From Akkermansia muciniphila (lineage in GTDB: Bacteria; Verrucomicrobiota; Verrucomicrobiia; Verrucomicrobiales; Akkermansiaceae): a stretch of DNA of 64,000 bases. Location of the stretch: positions 827,369 to 891,368 of the forward strand of contig NZ_PJKB01000002.1 in the NCBI RefSeq assembly GCF_002884975.1, read 5' to 3'. Positions 1 through 8,176 of the stretch are shown piece by piece (the stretch's first letter is position 1; each line of letters starts with the position of its first letter). The position numbers and the translations under genes are program-made. The notes beneath the pieces are model-generated. The model had not been told where the DNA came from. It saw only the letters and a list, made by a program, of their open reading frames with translations, and ran no database searches.

Positions 1-43
1 AGGGGACCCAGATGGGGAAATCCAGAGAGCGGGAGTTATTCAT
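1..43 (-). CDS. 5' end of a gene cut by the window edge, probably an ABC permease
   Basis: The ATG at 43-41 overlaps the TGA stop of the preceding ABC ATPase in an ATGA arrangement, so the two genes are translationally coupled. Only fourteen codons are visible (M-N-N-S-R-S-L-D-F-P-I-W-V-P). An ATPase of this ABC-2/gliding-type class is normally followed by its membrane permease, so a permease is the likely identity. That is inference from position only, because no domain is visible in the fragment. Confidence 0.55.
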   Translation of the reverse strand, partial: MNNSRSLDFPIWVP

Positions 44-1038
44 AAGGCGGTAGTAGTGGAGGGAGTTTCCGGGGAAACGGCGGTAGCCGGTTCCTGGTCG
101 CGGTGGATGAGGATGTCCACAAAGGCTTCTTCCAGGCGGCGTTCACTGCGGTGGAAGTCAATCACGGGGAGGTCGCGGCAGAGCTGGCGGAGTTCCGCGG
201 CCACGGCGTCCGGCTCACAGGAGGCAAAAGTGGCCACCACCCCCTGTTTCTGCACGGAACGCACGTCCCAGCCCTGGTGCAGGGCCAGCCACTCCTCCAG
301 CAGGGCGGTGGTGTCTCCGGCGGTGCGGATTTCAAAGGCATAACCGGATTCCGTCTGGCGGTGCAGCAGGTCTTCCATATCCCCGTCATGGACGATGGAC
401 CCCGCGTCCATGAAGATGAGGGAATCGCACATTTCCCCCAGTTCCGAGAGGATGTGGGAACTGATGAGCAGCGTTTTCCCGCGGGCCTTGAGAAGATGGA
501 CCAGGTTTTTGAATTCAATGCGGGCCTTGGGGTCCAGCCCCGCCGCCGGTTCATCCAGAATGAGGAATTGCGCGTCGCTGATCAGGGTGCGCGCCAGGCA
601 GAGCCGCTGCGTCTGCCCCTTGGAGAGCTTGTTGATCATCTGGTCCTGAAGTCCGCCCAGCTCCGTGAAGTCAATCACTTCATCCACGGTGTCCAGCAGC
701 CGTTCCCTGGTGATGCCGTAGGCCCTGGCGAAGAAGTCCAGGTATTCCCGGACGCTGGTGTTTTTATAGGGGTGGAAGTAATCCGGCATCCACCCGATCA
801 GGGGGCGCACCAGTTCGGGATGATCCACAACGTCGGTTCCGTTGATCCGGATATGGCCGGAGTCAGGCATGTCCAGCGTGGCCAGCATGCGCATGACGGT
901 GGTTTTCCCGGCTCCGTTGGCGCCGATCAGGCCGACGACCTGGCCCTGGCGGATGCGGAAGGTGGCATTGTTGACGGCTTTCAGCGTCCCGAACGATTTG
1001 GACAGGCCGGAAACTTCCAGCAGAGGTGGCGTGCTCAT
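40..1038 (-). CDS. ABC transporter ATP-binding protein (ABC-2/GldA-like)
   Basis: 332 residues. It is the cytoplasmic ATPase of an ABC exporter. Walker A is GANGAGKT at residues 39-46, the signature is LSKGQ at 138-142, Walker B ends in LILDEP near 159-164, and the switch histidine lies in SSHIL near 193-197. A C-terminal extension of about 100 residues follows the ATPase core, as in ATPases paired with ABC-2 or Gld-type permeases. It starts 2 nt after the upstream membrane protein gene and overlaps the next gene by 4 nt. It is the third gene of a run led by MoxR. The substrate cannot be told from sequence. Confidence 0.88.
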   Translation of the reverse strand: MSTPPLLEVSGLSKSFGTLKAVNNATFRIRQGQVVGLIGANGAGKTTVMRMLATLDMPDSGHIRINGTDVVDHPELVRPLIGWMPDYFHPYKNTSVREYLDFFARAYGITRERLLDTVDEVIDFTELGGLQDQMINKLSKGQTQRLCLARTLISDAQFLILDEPAAGLDPKARIEFKNLVHLLKARGKTLLISSHILSELGEMCDSLIFMDAGSIVHDGDMEDLLHRQTESGYAFEIRTAGDTTALLEEWLALHQGWDVRSVQKQGVVATFASCEPDAVAAELRQLCRDLPVIDFHRSERRLEEAFVDILIHRDQEPATAVSPETPSTTTAL

Positions 1039-1040
1039 GG

Positions 1041-2633
1041 TTATTCGTGTGGCTGGGGAGTGACGGAAACGGGGCCGGAAACGGTGATGACGGTTTTTTC
1101 CCAGTTGATGGCCGGCAGGGTGGGGATGGGTTCCAGTTCCCCGGGCGCCGGTTCCATGGACGCCAGGAAGTGCTCCGGAGGCGGTGCGGACAGTTCTTCT
1201 TCCGGCACATGCGGGACGGCCTGCATTTTTTGGCCGGGGAGCAGTTGTTCAATGGTCCAGTATTTCCCGGAGGCGTCCCGGTAGGTAAGGCCGTTCAGGG
1301 TTCCGGGGAAGGTGCTTTGGAACACAGGGGCGCCGTCCGGAAGCGTTTCCAGCAGGGTGAGCGCCGCCCTGGTGGAGACGGGCATGATGAGACGGTGCTT
1401 GAGCGTGGAACGGCTGGTGAACCAGTTTCCTTCACATTGCCCGCCCTGCCGCGCCGCGTTTTCTATGGTTTCCCCCCGTGTGGAGCTAAGTGCTTTTTTC
1501 TGTCGGGTTCCGGTGATGCCGGCATTCTCCGGCAGTTTGAAGGTGTTGTTCAGAAGGACGGAGGTTTTGCAGATCTGGCTTTGGGTAATCAGGGCGGTGT
1601 GGTCCTGCGGGTTGACTTGGATAAGCACCTCCCGGCTGCCCGTGCCCCCCGTGCCGTCCCCGGCCAGGATAAATAAAAGAAGCAGGATGGAGAATCCTAC
1701 GGAAATGGAGGGAACCAGCAGGAAAAGCCTCTGCCTCTTGCCCGCGGGAGCCCACAGGAACAGGCACAGCGGGCCTACGAATACGGCAAAGATGATCAGC
1801 ATCAGCCCCAGCATGGTGGAAGGGGTGGAGAAATAATAGGAAGCGGTGGAGGCAAGCTTCGGATAACTGTCTTCCTTCTCATGGAGTTTGACGAATTCCG
1901 CGAGCTTCAGCTTTTTTTCCGTTTCCGGCAGTCCGTCCAGGGACGGCACGCGCAGGATGCGGCCATGGCCCAGCAGCCGGGTGGCGACGGGCTGCCCCTT
2001 GTCTCCGATGAGCCACAGGTTGCCCCCTCCCATCACCCATTGGCGGATGGCCTTGCGGTGGGCTTCGTCAAAATAGGTCAGGTAGGTTTTTTCCGGAATG
2101 ATGAGGCAGGTCTGGCCCTCGTACATCCGGTAGTCGGCAGGCCATTTCATCAGGTCGCAGGAGGAGACGCCCGCATTGTAAGTTGATTCGGTAAGCAGGT
2201 GCCAGTCCGCCGGGGCGCTTTCCTGGATGACGGCATAAAGGTTCTTGGAGTCCGTATCTACGGAGACAGAGGAGGTGCCTTCACGGGATTCCCTCACTTC
2301 ATAGGTAAGGTTATAGGAGATGGGCGGGTAAACGACCGCCTGGACGCTTTCCCCGGCGGGAATGAAGAACGGGTAGGTATGGCTGGTGCCATTGTCCCTG
2401 TGCCAGCCTTCCCGGAATTGAAGGGTGGCGTTCTTGTCTGCGGCAGTGGTGTTTTCCAGCTTCACCCGCAGGGGGACGCGGGCGTCCTTCGCGCTGTAGT
2501 CAAACGCTTCCTCCACGGATATGATGAGGGGAGGCGTGGGAACGGGGCTTGCGTGGAGCCCTGCGCTGGTGAATGCCGTGAGGAGAAGAAGGCTGAAGAA
2601 CAGCCATGGACGGGAGAGAGGATGGCGGAACAT
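1041..2633 (-). CDS. Exported membrane-anchored protein with GATase-like region, MoxR/ABC operon
   Basis: About 530 residues; I do not recognise a named family. From the ATG at 2633 it opens with a typical signal peptide (MFRHPLSRP, then a Leu-rich core to about residue 25). A beta-rich region follows. Then comes a segment resembling the fold seen in ThuA/GATase-like domains (AIRQWVMGGGNLWLIG). Two hydrophobic helices lie roughly at residues 275-295 and 300-325, followed by a C-terminal soluble part. A TTG start at 2654 would overlap the MoxR stop by 4 nt (TTGA) and is a real alternative. Its place between a MoxR ATPase and an ABC ATPase suggests an envelope complex, similar in spirit to GldG-type auxiliary subunits. 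Confidence 0.75.
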   Translation of the reverse strand: MFRHPLSRPWLFFSLLLLTAFTSAGLHASPVPTPPLIISVEEAFDYSAKDARVPLRVKLENTTAADKNATLQFREGWHRDNGTSHTYPFFIPAGESVQAVVYPPISYNLTYEVRESREGTSSVSVDTDSKNLYAVIQESAPADWHLLTESTYNAGVSSCDLMKWPADYRMYEGQTCLIIPEKTYLTYFDEAHRKAIRQWVMGGGNLWLIGDKGQPVATRLLGHGRILRVPSLDGLPETEKKLKLAEFVKLHEKEDSYPKLASTASYYFSTPSTMLGLMLIIFAVFVGPLCLFLWAPAGKRQRLFLLVPSISVGFSILLLLFILAGDGTGGTGSREVLIQVNPQDHTALITQSQICKTSVLLNNTFKLPENAGITGTRQKKALSSTRGETIENAARQGGQCEGNWFTSRSTLKHRLIMPVSTRAALTLLETLPDGAPVFQSTFPGTLNGLTYRDASGKYWTIEQLLPGQKMQAVPHVPEEELSAPPPEHFLASMEPAPGELEPIPTLPAINWEKTVITVSGPVSVTPQPHE

Positions 2634-2650
2634 GGGTAAGGGGAGCTGGA

Positions 2651-3739
2651 TCAATGAATCTTGGCAGCGGCCAGGGAATCCGGCAGGGGCTTGTTCTGGG
2701 CCGGGATTTCCTTCATCAGGCGGTCGATGACCGTGGCGGGGGTCATGCCGTCCAGCCGGGCCATGTGGTTGAGCAGGATGCGGTGCCCCAGCACGGGATG
2801 AAGCACGGCCTGCACGTCTTCAAAGGAGCAGAAGGCGCGTCCGTGGCGCAGGGCGCGCGCCTTGGCGGCAGCAGCCAGACCCAGGGCCGCACGGGGGCTG
2901 GCCCCGTATTTGACACCCCCGGAGGCTTCCGATTCTCCGGGGTGCGTGGCGTTGACCAGCCTGCCTATGTAGTCCGCCACCACTTCCGGAATGGCTATGT
3001 TCCGGGCCATCTGCATGAGGTCCTGCAATTCCTGCGCGTCCAGAACCGGGGCAATTTCAGGTTCCACGCCCATTTCCCGGTTGAGGACGATGCGGGCCAG
3101 CACGTCCGCCGGGGTACGGCTGACGTTGATTTTGAAAAGAAAGCGGTCCAGCTGCGCTTCCGGCAGGGGGAAGGTGCCTTCCAGCTCAATGGGATTCTGG
3201 GTGGCGAGGACGAAGAAGGGCTGGGGCAGGGAATGGGTTTCCCCCATCACGGTGACGCGGCGCTCCTGCATGGCCTCCAGCAGGGCTGACTGGGTCTTGG
3301 GGGAGGCGCGGTTGATTTCATCCGCCAGCATGATGTTGGCGAAGACCGGGCCTTCCTGGAAGACGAAGGTTTTTGTTCCGTTCATTTCCTGAAGGACGGG
3401 AGTGCCCGTAATATCCCCGGGCAGCAGGTCCGGCGTGAACTGGACGCGGCGTGCCGTGAGGTCCAGCGCCCTGGAGAGCCCCTTGACCAGTTCTGTCTTG
3501 CCCAGGCCGGGCAGCCCTTCCAGCAGGATGTGGCCGCGCGCCAGCACGCCGGTGAGGACGAGTTCAATAAGTTCTTCCTTGCCGAACAGCACCTGGTTCA
3601 TGGCGGCGGCCAGGTCGTCAAGCTTCTGTACGGCGTGGCCGAGTTCTTCCTGGGTAAGAGAGGGGAGGGTATTCATGGGGAACTGCCGGATGGCGGCGGC
3701 TTTTTGGAAAAAGGCCGGGGAGTTGTTAGAGTTCTCCAT
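2651..3739 (-). CDS. MoxR-family AAA+ ATPase
   Basis: 362 residues. MoxR proteins are chaperone-like AAA+ ATPases that help assemble or activate partner complexes, often envelope or metal-cofactor proteins. Visible motifs are Walker A (GLPGLGKT), Walker B (LADEINR) and a sensor-type ATQNPIE segment, followed by the C-terminal lid helices. The usual MoxR length is about 320-350, so the extra N-terminus may be unreal; an internal ATG at 3676 (MNTLPSL) is an alternative start. It is the first gene of the minus-strand run. No DUF58 or VWA-domain (BatA-type) protein, the usual partners, is visible next to it. The companions here are a GATase-like membrane protein and an ABC ATPase. Confidence 0.9.
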   Translation of the reverse strand: MENSNNSPAFFQKAAAIRQFPMNTLPSLTQEELGHAVQKLDDLAAAMNQVLFGKEELIELVLTGVLARGHILLEGLPGLGKTELVKGLSRALDLTARRVQFTPDLLPGDITGTPVLQEMNGTKTFVFQEGPVFANIMLADEINRASPKTQSALLEAMQERRVTVMGETHSLPQPFFVLATQNPIELEGTFPLPEAQLDRFLFKINVSRTPADVLARIVLNREMGVEPEIAPVLDAQELQDLMQMARNIAIPEVVADYIGRLVNATHPGESEASGGVKYGASPRAALGLAAAAKARALRHGRAFCSFEDVQAVLHPVLGHRILLNHMARLDGMTPATVIDRLMKEIPAQNKPLPDSLAAAKIH

Positions 3740-3875
3740 GAGCTTATGCCATGCGTCCGGTGGGTCCGCAAGCAGAAAAAGGCCGGGACCTGTTAATTTT
3801 CAGGAATATGGAGAGGAAATGCCCCGGTGAGGATTTTGGTTGTAAACGGTTTTGCCGTGGTGTACGTTGCGTTTG

Positions 3876-3905
3876 TTGAAATAAAGGCGTTTTCCCCGCT
3901 GTAAT
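3876..3905 (+). promoter_or_regulatory. Candidate sigma70-type promoter for the DUF418 gene
   Basis: TTGAAA (3876-3881) and TGTAAT (3900-3905) are separated by 18 nt, and the predicted start of transcription lies only about 10 nt before the ATG at 3923. The region between the MoxR gene and this gene is divergent. This is motif matching only. Confidence 0.35.
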
Positions 3906-3922
3906 AACACTATATCACTGCC

Positions 3923-5107
3923 ATGGACCCCGTAATCTCTCCCGACAGCAAACGTATTTATGTAGTGGACGCCCTGCGCGGCTTTGCCGTGATGGCGATC
4001 ATGCTGGTGCATTTCCTGGAACATTTCATTTATAACTCCTATCCCGTGGCTTCCTCTCCGGTGATGGAGGCGGCCAACCAGCAGTTCAAGGACGCCTTTT
4101 TCTTCCTGTTCGCCGGAAAGTCCTACACCATATTCGCGCTGTTGTTCGGCTTTACCTTTGCCATCCAGTACCGCAACCAGGCGCGGAAGGGCCGGGACTT
4201 TGCGGGCAGGTTCGTCTGGCGCATGTGCCTGCTGGTTGTGTTCGCCTGCCTGAATGCGATGTTTTTTCCGGGCGGCGACGTGCTGCTGACCTTCGCCATC
4301 GCAGGGCTTTTGCTGGTGCCGTGCCGTCGGTTGAAGACCTCCACGCTGGTGATCCTGTCCCTGTTCTTCCTGGCTCAGCCCCTGGAGTGGGTATACGCGG
4401 TGGCGCAGTGGATGAATCCGGGCTGGGCGCCGCCCTCCCTGTCCGTTGCGGAATCGTATGCTTCTCTGAAAACTGCCGTGGATACGGGCAATTTCTGGGT
4501 AATGGCCAGGGAAAACCTGACGGTGGGCCAGTGGGCCAGCCTGGCGTGGGGCATTGAAGCCGGGCGCCTGATGCAGGCTCCGGGCCTGTTCCTGCTGGGG
4601 TTCGTGCTGGGGCGGCAGGACTTCTTTTTGCAGAATGACGGGAACGCCGTATTCTGGACCCGCGGGCTGCTTTTTTCCCTGGCCGGGACCGTGGCGTTTT
4701 ACGTGGTGATGTCCCTCCCCGGGCTGTCCGCACCGTTGCATACCGTGTTCAACATGTGGCACAACGTCTGCTTTACCGGCATATGGGTGGCCGGATTCGT
4801 CCTGCTGTACCGGCTGGAATATTTCCGGAAAGTGACGGTGCCGCTGCTGACCTACGGGCGCATGAGCCTGACCAACTACGTTTCCCAGTCCATGATCGGC
4901 TCCCTGATTTTCTTCCCGTATGCGTTGGGGCTGGCTCCCTATTGCGGGTACCTGGCCAGTTTTGCGATCGGCTGTGTCGCCATGATCGGGCAGATATGGT
5001 TCTGCCGCTGGTGGCTGGAACGCCACCGCTATGGAGTGCTGGAAGGACTGTGGCACCGGGCGACGTGGATGGGCGCCGGGAAAGAGCCCAAGCCGGAAAC
5101 CCGGTAA
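3923..5107 (+). CDS. DUF418 family integral membrane protein (YeiB-like)
   Basis: 394 residues with about ten hydrophobic segments. The N-terminus (RIYVVDALRGFAVMAIMLVH) matches the opening of the YeiB/DUF418 and acyltransferase-like families, in which R-G-F/I-A sits at the edge of the first helix. The C-terminal half, with YGRMSLTNYVSQSMIG followed by WLERHRYGVLEGLWR-type residues, is the DUF418 signature. These proteins lie in the inner membrane and may transport or modify a small molecule; the function is not established. It is monocistronic and convergent with the YbhB/YbcL gene. Confidence 0.88.
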   Translation: MDPVISPDSKRIYVVDALRGFAVMAIMLVHFLEHFIYNSYPVASSPVMEAANQQFKDAFFFLFAGKSYTIFALLFGFTFAIQYRNQARKGRDFAGRFVWRMCLLVVFACLNAMFFPGGDVLLTFAIAGLLLVPCRRLKTSTLVILSLFFLAQPLEWVYAVAQWMNPGWAPPSLSVAESYASLKTAVDTGNFWVMARENLTVGQWASLAWGIEAGRLMQAPGLFLLGFVLGRQDFFLQNDGNAVFWTRGLLFSLAGTVAFYVVMSLPGLSAPLHTVFNMWHNVCFTGIWVAGFVLLYRLEYFRKVTVPLLTYGRMSLTNYVSQSMIGSLIFFPYALGLAPYCGYLASFAIGCVAMIGQIWFCRWWLERHRYGVLEGLWHRATWMGAGKEPKPETR

Positions 5108-5131
5108 AAAAGGTATTTTCCCCGGTGCTGG

Positions 5132-5626
5132 CTATTTGGCCGGCACCTGGTCGTAAAAGACGAGGGACGCTTTTTCCAGTGTGTGCTGCCAGAGCTGGAA
5201 GCCCACCTGGGCGGCGGGAGTATCCGGCGTCACCGGCAGGAAGGCCGTATCCAGCGCGTAAACGGTGACCAGGTACAGGTGCCAGCCGTGGCCCGGGGGC
5301 GGGAAGCTGCCGCTGTAGCCAATGAATCCGGCGTCATTGCGGATCTGGACCGCCTGTTCCGGCATCAGGCGGGTGGGCGGATTCCCGGCATCCGCGTGCA
5401 GTTCCCTGACGGAGGCGGGAATGTTGACGACGAGCCAGTGCCAGAAACCGCTTCCGGTAGGCGCGTCCCGGTCATGGATGGTAACGGCAAAGCTCTTTGT
5501 TTCTTCCGGCGGATTGGTCCAGAAGAGCTGGGGGGATTGGTTGCCGCCCCCGATGCTGGTGTGCCGGTGGACAGGCGTGGCAACGCCGCCCAGGTCTTTA
5601 CTGTGAAGCGTGAATGATGAAGGCAT
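5132..5626 (-). CDS. YbhB/YbcL family Raf kinase inhibitor-like protein (PEBP fold)
   Basis: 164 residues from the ATG at 5626 (MPSSFTLHSKDL). The PEBP fold is marked by P-Q-L-F-W near the N-terminus, the DRDAPTGSGFWHWLVVNIP block and the GYSGSFPPPGHGWHLYLVTVYALD block, which supply the anion-binding pocket. Bacterial members are soluble and their ligand is unknown. An in-frame extension to 5725 exists but adds non-homologous residues, so the shorter start is preferred. Its leader contains a perfect 11-bp inverted repeat (see separate entry). Confidence 0.9.
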   Translation of the reverse strand: MPSSFTLHSKDLGGVATPVHRHTSIGGGNQSPQLFWTNPPEETKSFAVTIHDRDAPTGSGFWHWLVVNIPASVRELHADAGNPPTRLMPEQAVQIRNDAGFIGYSGSFPPPGHGWHLYLVTVYALDTAFLPVTPDTPAAQVGFQLWQHTLEKASLVFYDQVPAK

Positions 5627-6002
5627 AAAGTCAGGAGTCCCTTCCCGGGGCATCCGTTCAAAATGCGGCGGCGGTTTTTGGAAGTTCCGGACAGGAAGCC
5701 TGCTGGCCGGCGGCTTTTCCCGCATGCTTCCTGTCCACCCCTTTTAATTTTTTCTTTCCGGTCGTGTTCCGTCACTCTCCTGGTACGGTGCGGGCGCATT
5801 CCTTCCCAAAACCGTCCGGAAGGGCCGGGGCGGATTGCAGGAAATGTTGTATCCTACCCTTGTTCCAATGTTCCAGAATCATGCGATTGATGGAAAGCCG
5901 CTCTGTTTTCAACCGTTCCCACGCTGTTCCGCCATGGCGGGAAGAAAGGTCCGTTCCACATGGCGCTTTCTTTTAAAGGGTGGATGTAGTATTGCGTAGC
6001 GC
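5627..6002. other. Gene-free divergent region between ybhB-like and DegT-like genes
   Basis: It holds a perfect inverted repeat at 5689-5736 on the ybhB side and a T-rich stretch at about 5742-5757. Beyond that I see no gene, RNA or clear promoter. Confidence 0.5.
5689..5736. repeat. Perfect 11-bp inverted repeat upstream of the YbhB/YbcL gene
   Basis: GGACAGGAAGC (5689-5699) and GCTTCCTGTCC (5726-5736) flank 26 nt that can fold further. In a transcript reading toward the YbhB/YbcL gene it would form a leader hairpin starting about 60 nt before the ATG. In the plus direction a T-rich stretch follows after five bases, so a terminator role is possible, but no plus-strand gene precedes it. Confidence 0.6.
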
Positions 6003-6989
6003 ATGGAAGGGCGGACGGACATAGGCGGCTTTTTCGGTCTGGAACTGCCGGAATACGGCAATTTCCCGCAATGGCATCCGGGCCGGGGCGTGGCCGTAAA
6101 TTCCGGCAGGCGCGCGCTGGAGTATATCCTGCGCCATCTGGGGGATGTGCGGCGTGTCCATGTTCCCCTGTATACGTGCCCGACGGCGCTGGAACCGATG
6201 GAGCGGCTTCAGGTGCCCACTGCCTTTTACCGCATTGACGAATGCCTGGAACTGGAGAAACTGCCGGAACTGGGGGAGGGGGAATACCTGCTGTATACAA
6301 ATTACTTCGGCGTCAAGGAGAAATACGTGGACCTGCTGGCCTCCTGGTATGGAGGGAGGCTGATTGTGGACAACGCGCTGGCCCTGTACTCCGCGCCGCG
6401 CTCCGGGGCGTGCGCCCTGTACAGTCCGCGTAAATTTTCCGGGCTGCCGGACGGGGGCGTTGCCGTCATGGGAGCGCGGGGGCCCCTGCCGGAGCCGGAG
6501 GAACAGGATAGATCCCTGCCGGAGGCCTCCTTTCTGCTGGAATGGCTGGAACATGGGCCGGAGGGGGCGTCTATAGCCTGTGAGCGGAATGAGGAGCGTT
6601 TGCGGAACACCCCTCTGCGCAGGATGTCCCGTTTGACGGAACGTTTGATTTGCGGCATTGATTATGAACGGGCAAGGCTCCGGCGCATGGAGAATTTCCG
6701 GTTTCTGCATGAAAGGCTGGGGGCTTTAAACCGGCTGTCCGTGGACCTTGATTCCGTATCCGGGCCGTTCTGCTATCCGTTTTGGACGGCTTTTCCGGAG
6801 TTGATAAACGCGCTGATTGATGAACGCATCCTGGTTCCCCTGCTGTGGCCGGAGGTGCTTGAACAGGCCCCGGCGGACAGCCTGGAACGGAAGCTGGCAC
6901 TGCACCTGCTGCCGCTTCCCGTGGACCAGCGCTGCGGGCGGCAGGACATGGAGCGCGTGGCGCGGGCGGTAGAGGTGTTTTATTCCTGA
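6003..6989 (+). CDS. DegT/DnrJ/EryC1/StrS-like PLP-dependent protein
   Basis: 328 residues, type I aminotransferase fold. The recognisable blocks are NSGRRALEYIL near residues 32-42 (cofactor phosphate region), LIVDNALALYS near 121-131 where Asp would contact the PLP ring nitrogen, and YSPRKFSGLPDGG near 141-153 carrying the candidate Schiff-base lysine. DegT-family enzymes aminate keto-sugars for polysaccharide synthesis. No sugar-nucleotide enzymes or glycosyltransferases are adjacent, so a substrate cannot be named. It is somewhat shorter than typical members (about 370) and the C-terminal domain looks compact. Confidence 0.78.
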   Translation: MEGRTDIGGFFGLELPEYGNFPQWHPGRGVAVNSGRRALEYILRHLGDVRRVHVPLYTCPTALEPMERLQVPTAFYRIDECLELEKLPELGEGEYLLYTNYFGVKEKYVDLLASWYGGRLIVDNALALYSAPRSGACALYSPRKFSGLPDGGVAVMGARGPLPEPEEQDRSLPEASFLLEWLEHGPEGASIACERNEERLRNTPLRRMSRLTERLICGIDYERARLRRMENFRFLHERLGALNRLSVDLDSVSGPFCYPFWTAFPELINALIDERILVPLLWPEVLEQAPADSLERKLALHLLPLPVDQRCGRQDMERVARAVEVFYS

Positions 6990-7065
6990 ACGGAAGGAGA
7001 GAATTATTTTGTTAGAGATGGAATAAGGCGTTGACGGTGTGGGGTGGATTATCTAACATTTCCGC

Positions 7066-7743
7066 ATGTCCGACTACCTCTCTTCTCTGGGCTACCCTTT
7101 CCGGGGGCGCCCCATGGTGTTTATTTTTGGAGTGCTTATTATATGGGCCATGTACTTGGCTTCATGGGCTTCCCTCATCGGCTTGATTGCCAATTTCTGC
7201 TTCCTGCTGCCTTTCATGAGCGTCTTTTTCATGAAGATGGTGCAGCAGTCCGCCATGGGGGAGGAGGAAATCTGCCTTTTCCCGGAACTGGAGGACTGGC
7301 TGGACAGCATGATGATGCCGTTCATTCAGCTGGTGGCGTGCATGGTGGTGTCTTTCCTGCCCCTGGTTATCTACCTGAACGTGGCGGACTGGGATTTGGA
7401 CGGCCCCCTGGTTTGGCTTTTCCTTGCGGCGGGGGTGGTGTACTTCCCCGGCGTTTTCATGAGAACGGCCGTCCTGGATAGTTTTTCCGGGCTTTCACCC
7501 GCGGGCTGGTGGATGCTGGTCAGGAGGGCTCCTGTTGCTTATGCCGGGGTGCTTGCCGCCATTGGCGCGGGAGGATGGCTGATCCTGAACCTTCCTTCCG
7601 GGCTGCTGCTGGATTTTGCCATGGCTCCCGTGAAGCTGTACATCACCTGCGTGCTGATGAACGTGTGCGGCCTCTTCATGCTCAAGCATGAATTTGCAGA
7701 AGAAGGGGAGGAAGACGATTTTTCCATCTCCGGCCCAGCCTGA
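7066..7743 (+). CDS. Hypothetical integral membrane protein
   Basis: 225 residues with about six hydrophobic helices and an acidic C-terminal tail (EFAEEGEEDDF). I do not recognise the family with confidence; the layout is like DUF4013-type small membrane proteins. The ATG at 7066 follows a possible promoter (TTGACG about 15 nt before TCTAAC), which would leave a very short leader. It stands alone between the DegT-like gene and the TIGR01777 gene. Confidence 0.7.
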   Translation: MSDYLSSLGYPFRGRPMVFIFGVLIIWAMYLASWASLIGLIANFCFLLPFMSVFFMKMVQQSAMGEEEICLFPELEDWLDSMMMPFIQLVACMVVSFLPLVIYLNVADWDLDGPLVWLFLAAGVVYFPGVFMRTAVLDSFSGLSPAGWWMLVRRAPVAYAGVLAAIGAGGWLILNLPSGLLLDFAMAPVKLYITCVLMNVCGLFMLKHEFAEEGEEDDFSISGPA

Positions 7744-8176
7744 GGCCTGCCGCCGTTCCGCCGTGCCGGGAAGACCGTGCAGGCGCTTGCACAATCCCGC
7801 CCGCCCGCGGAGCGAAAGGCTGCCGGATGAAATTGCAGAGGGTAAAGACCCGCTCCTCCGCAGCCATGATGATCACTGCGGGAGCGGGGAGGGATACGGA
7901 GGAGGATAATATGTTCTTGGGGAAGTAGTTGTTGGAAAGTTTTCCAACATAAATGGGGCGTGCGGAAGCCAGGTTCCCTTTTTCCGTGGGCTGCGGGGGA
8001 ATCCGGTGCGGGGATACGTTGCGGAAGCGGGAGATTACCAAAGTATGTCCTCCGCTGAACGGAGGAGCGCGGAGGAAATGTCTTATTCGTTAAAGGTTAT
8101 CCGTTCCCGTGCGGGATGTTTCCGGCAGCGTGCCGGAGCGCGGCGGCGGAAACGGACGTTATCTGATTTCAAGGTC
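7744..8176. other. 433-nt gene-free stretch with one perfect palindrome
   Basis: No convincing coding region is visible. The frame of the following epimerase stays open back to about 8006, but the residues before its ATG do not belong to the family. The stretch holds the 20-bp palindrome at 7930-7949. GC-rich repeats such as GCGGGAG and CGGAGG occur without a regular pattern. Confidence 0.5.
7930..7949. promoter_or_regulatory. 20-bp operator-like palindrome
   Basis: TGTTGGAAA, two bases, then TTTCCAACA: a perfect 9+9 dyad about 230 nt upstream of the TIGR01777 gene. The length and symmetry fit a dimeric helix-turn-helix regulator site. The regulator is unknown. Confidence 0.5.

Noticed and set aside
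3800-5056. A 418-codon minus-strand frame over the DUF418 gene
   Set aside because: His/Gln-rich antisense translation without homology; the plus strand encodes a clear membrane family.
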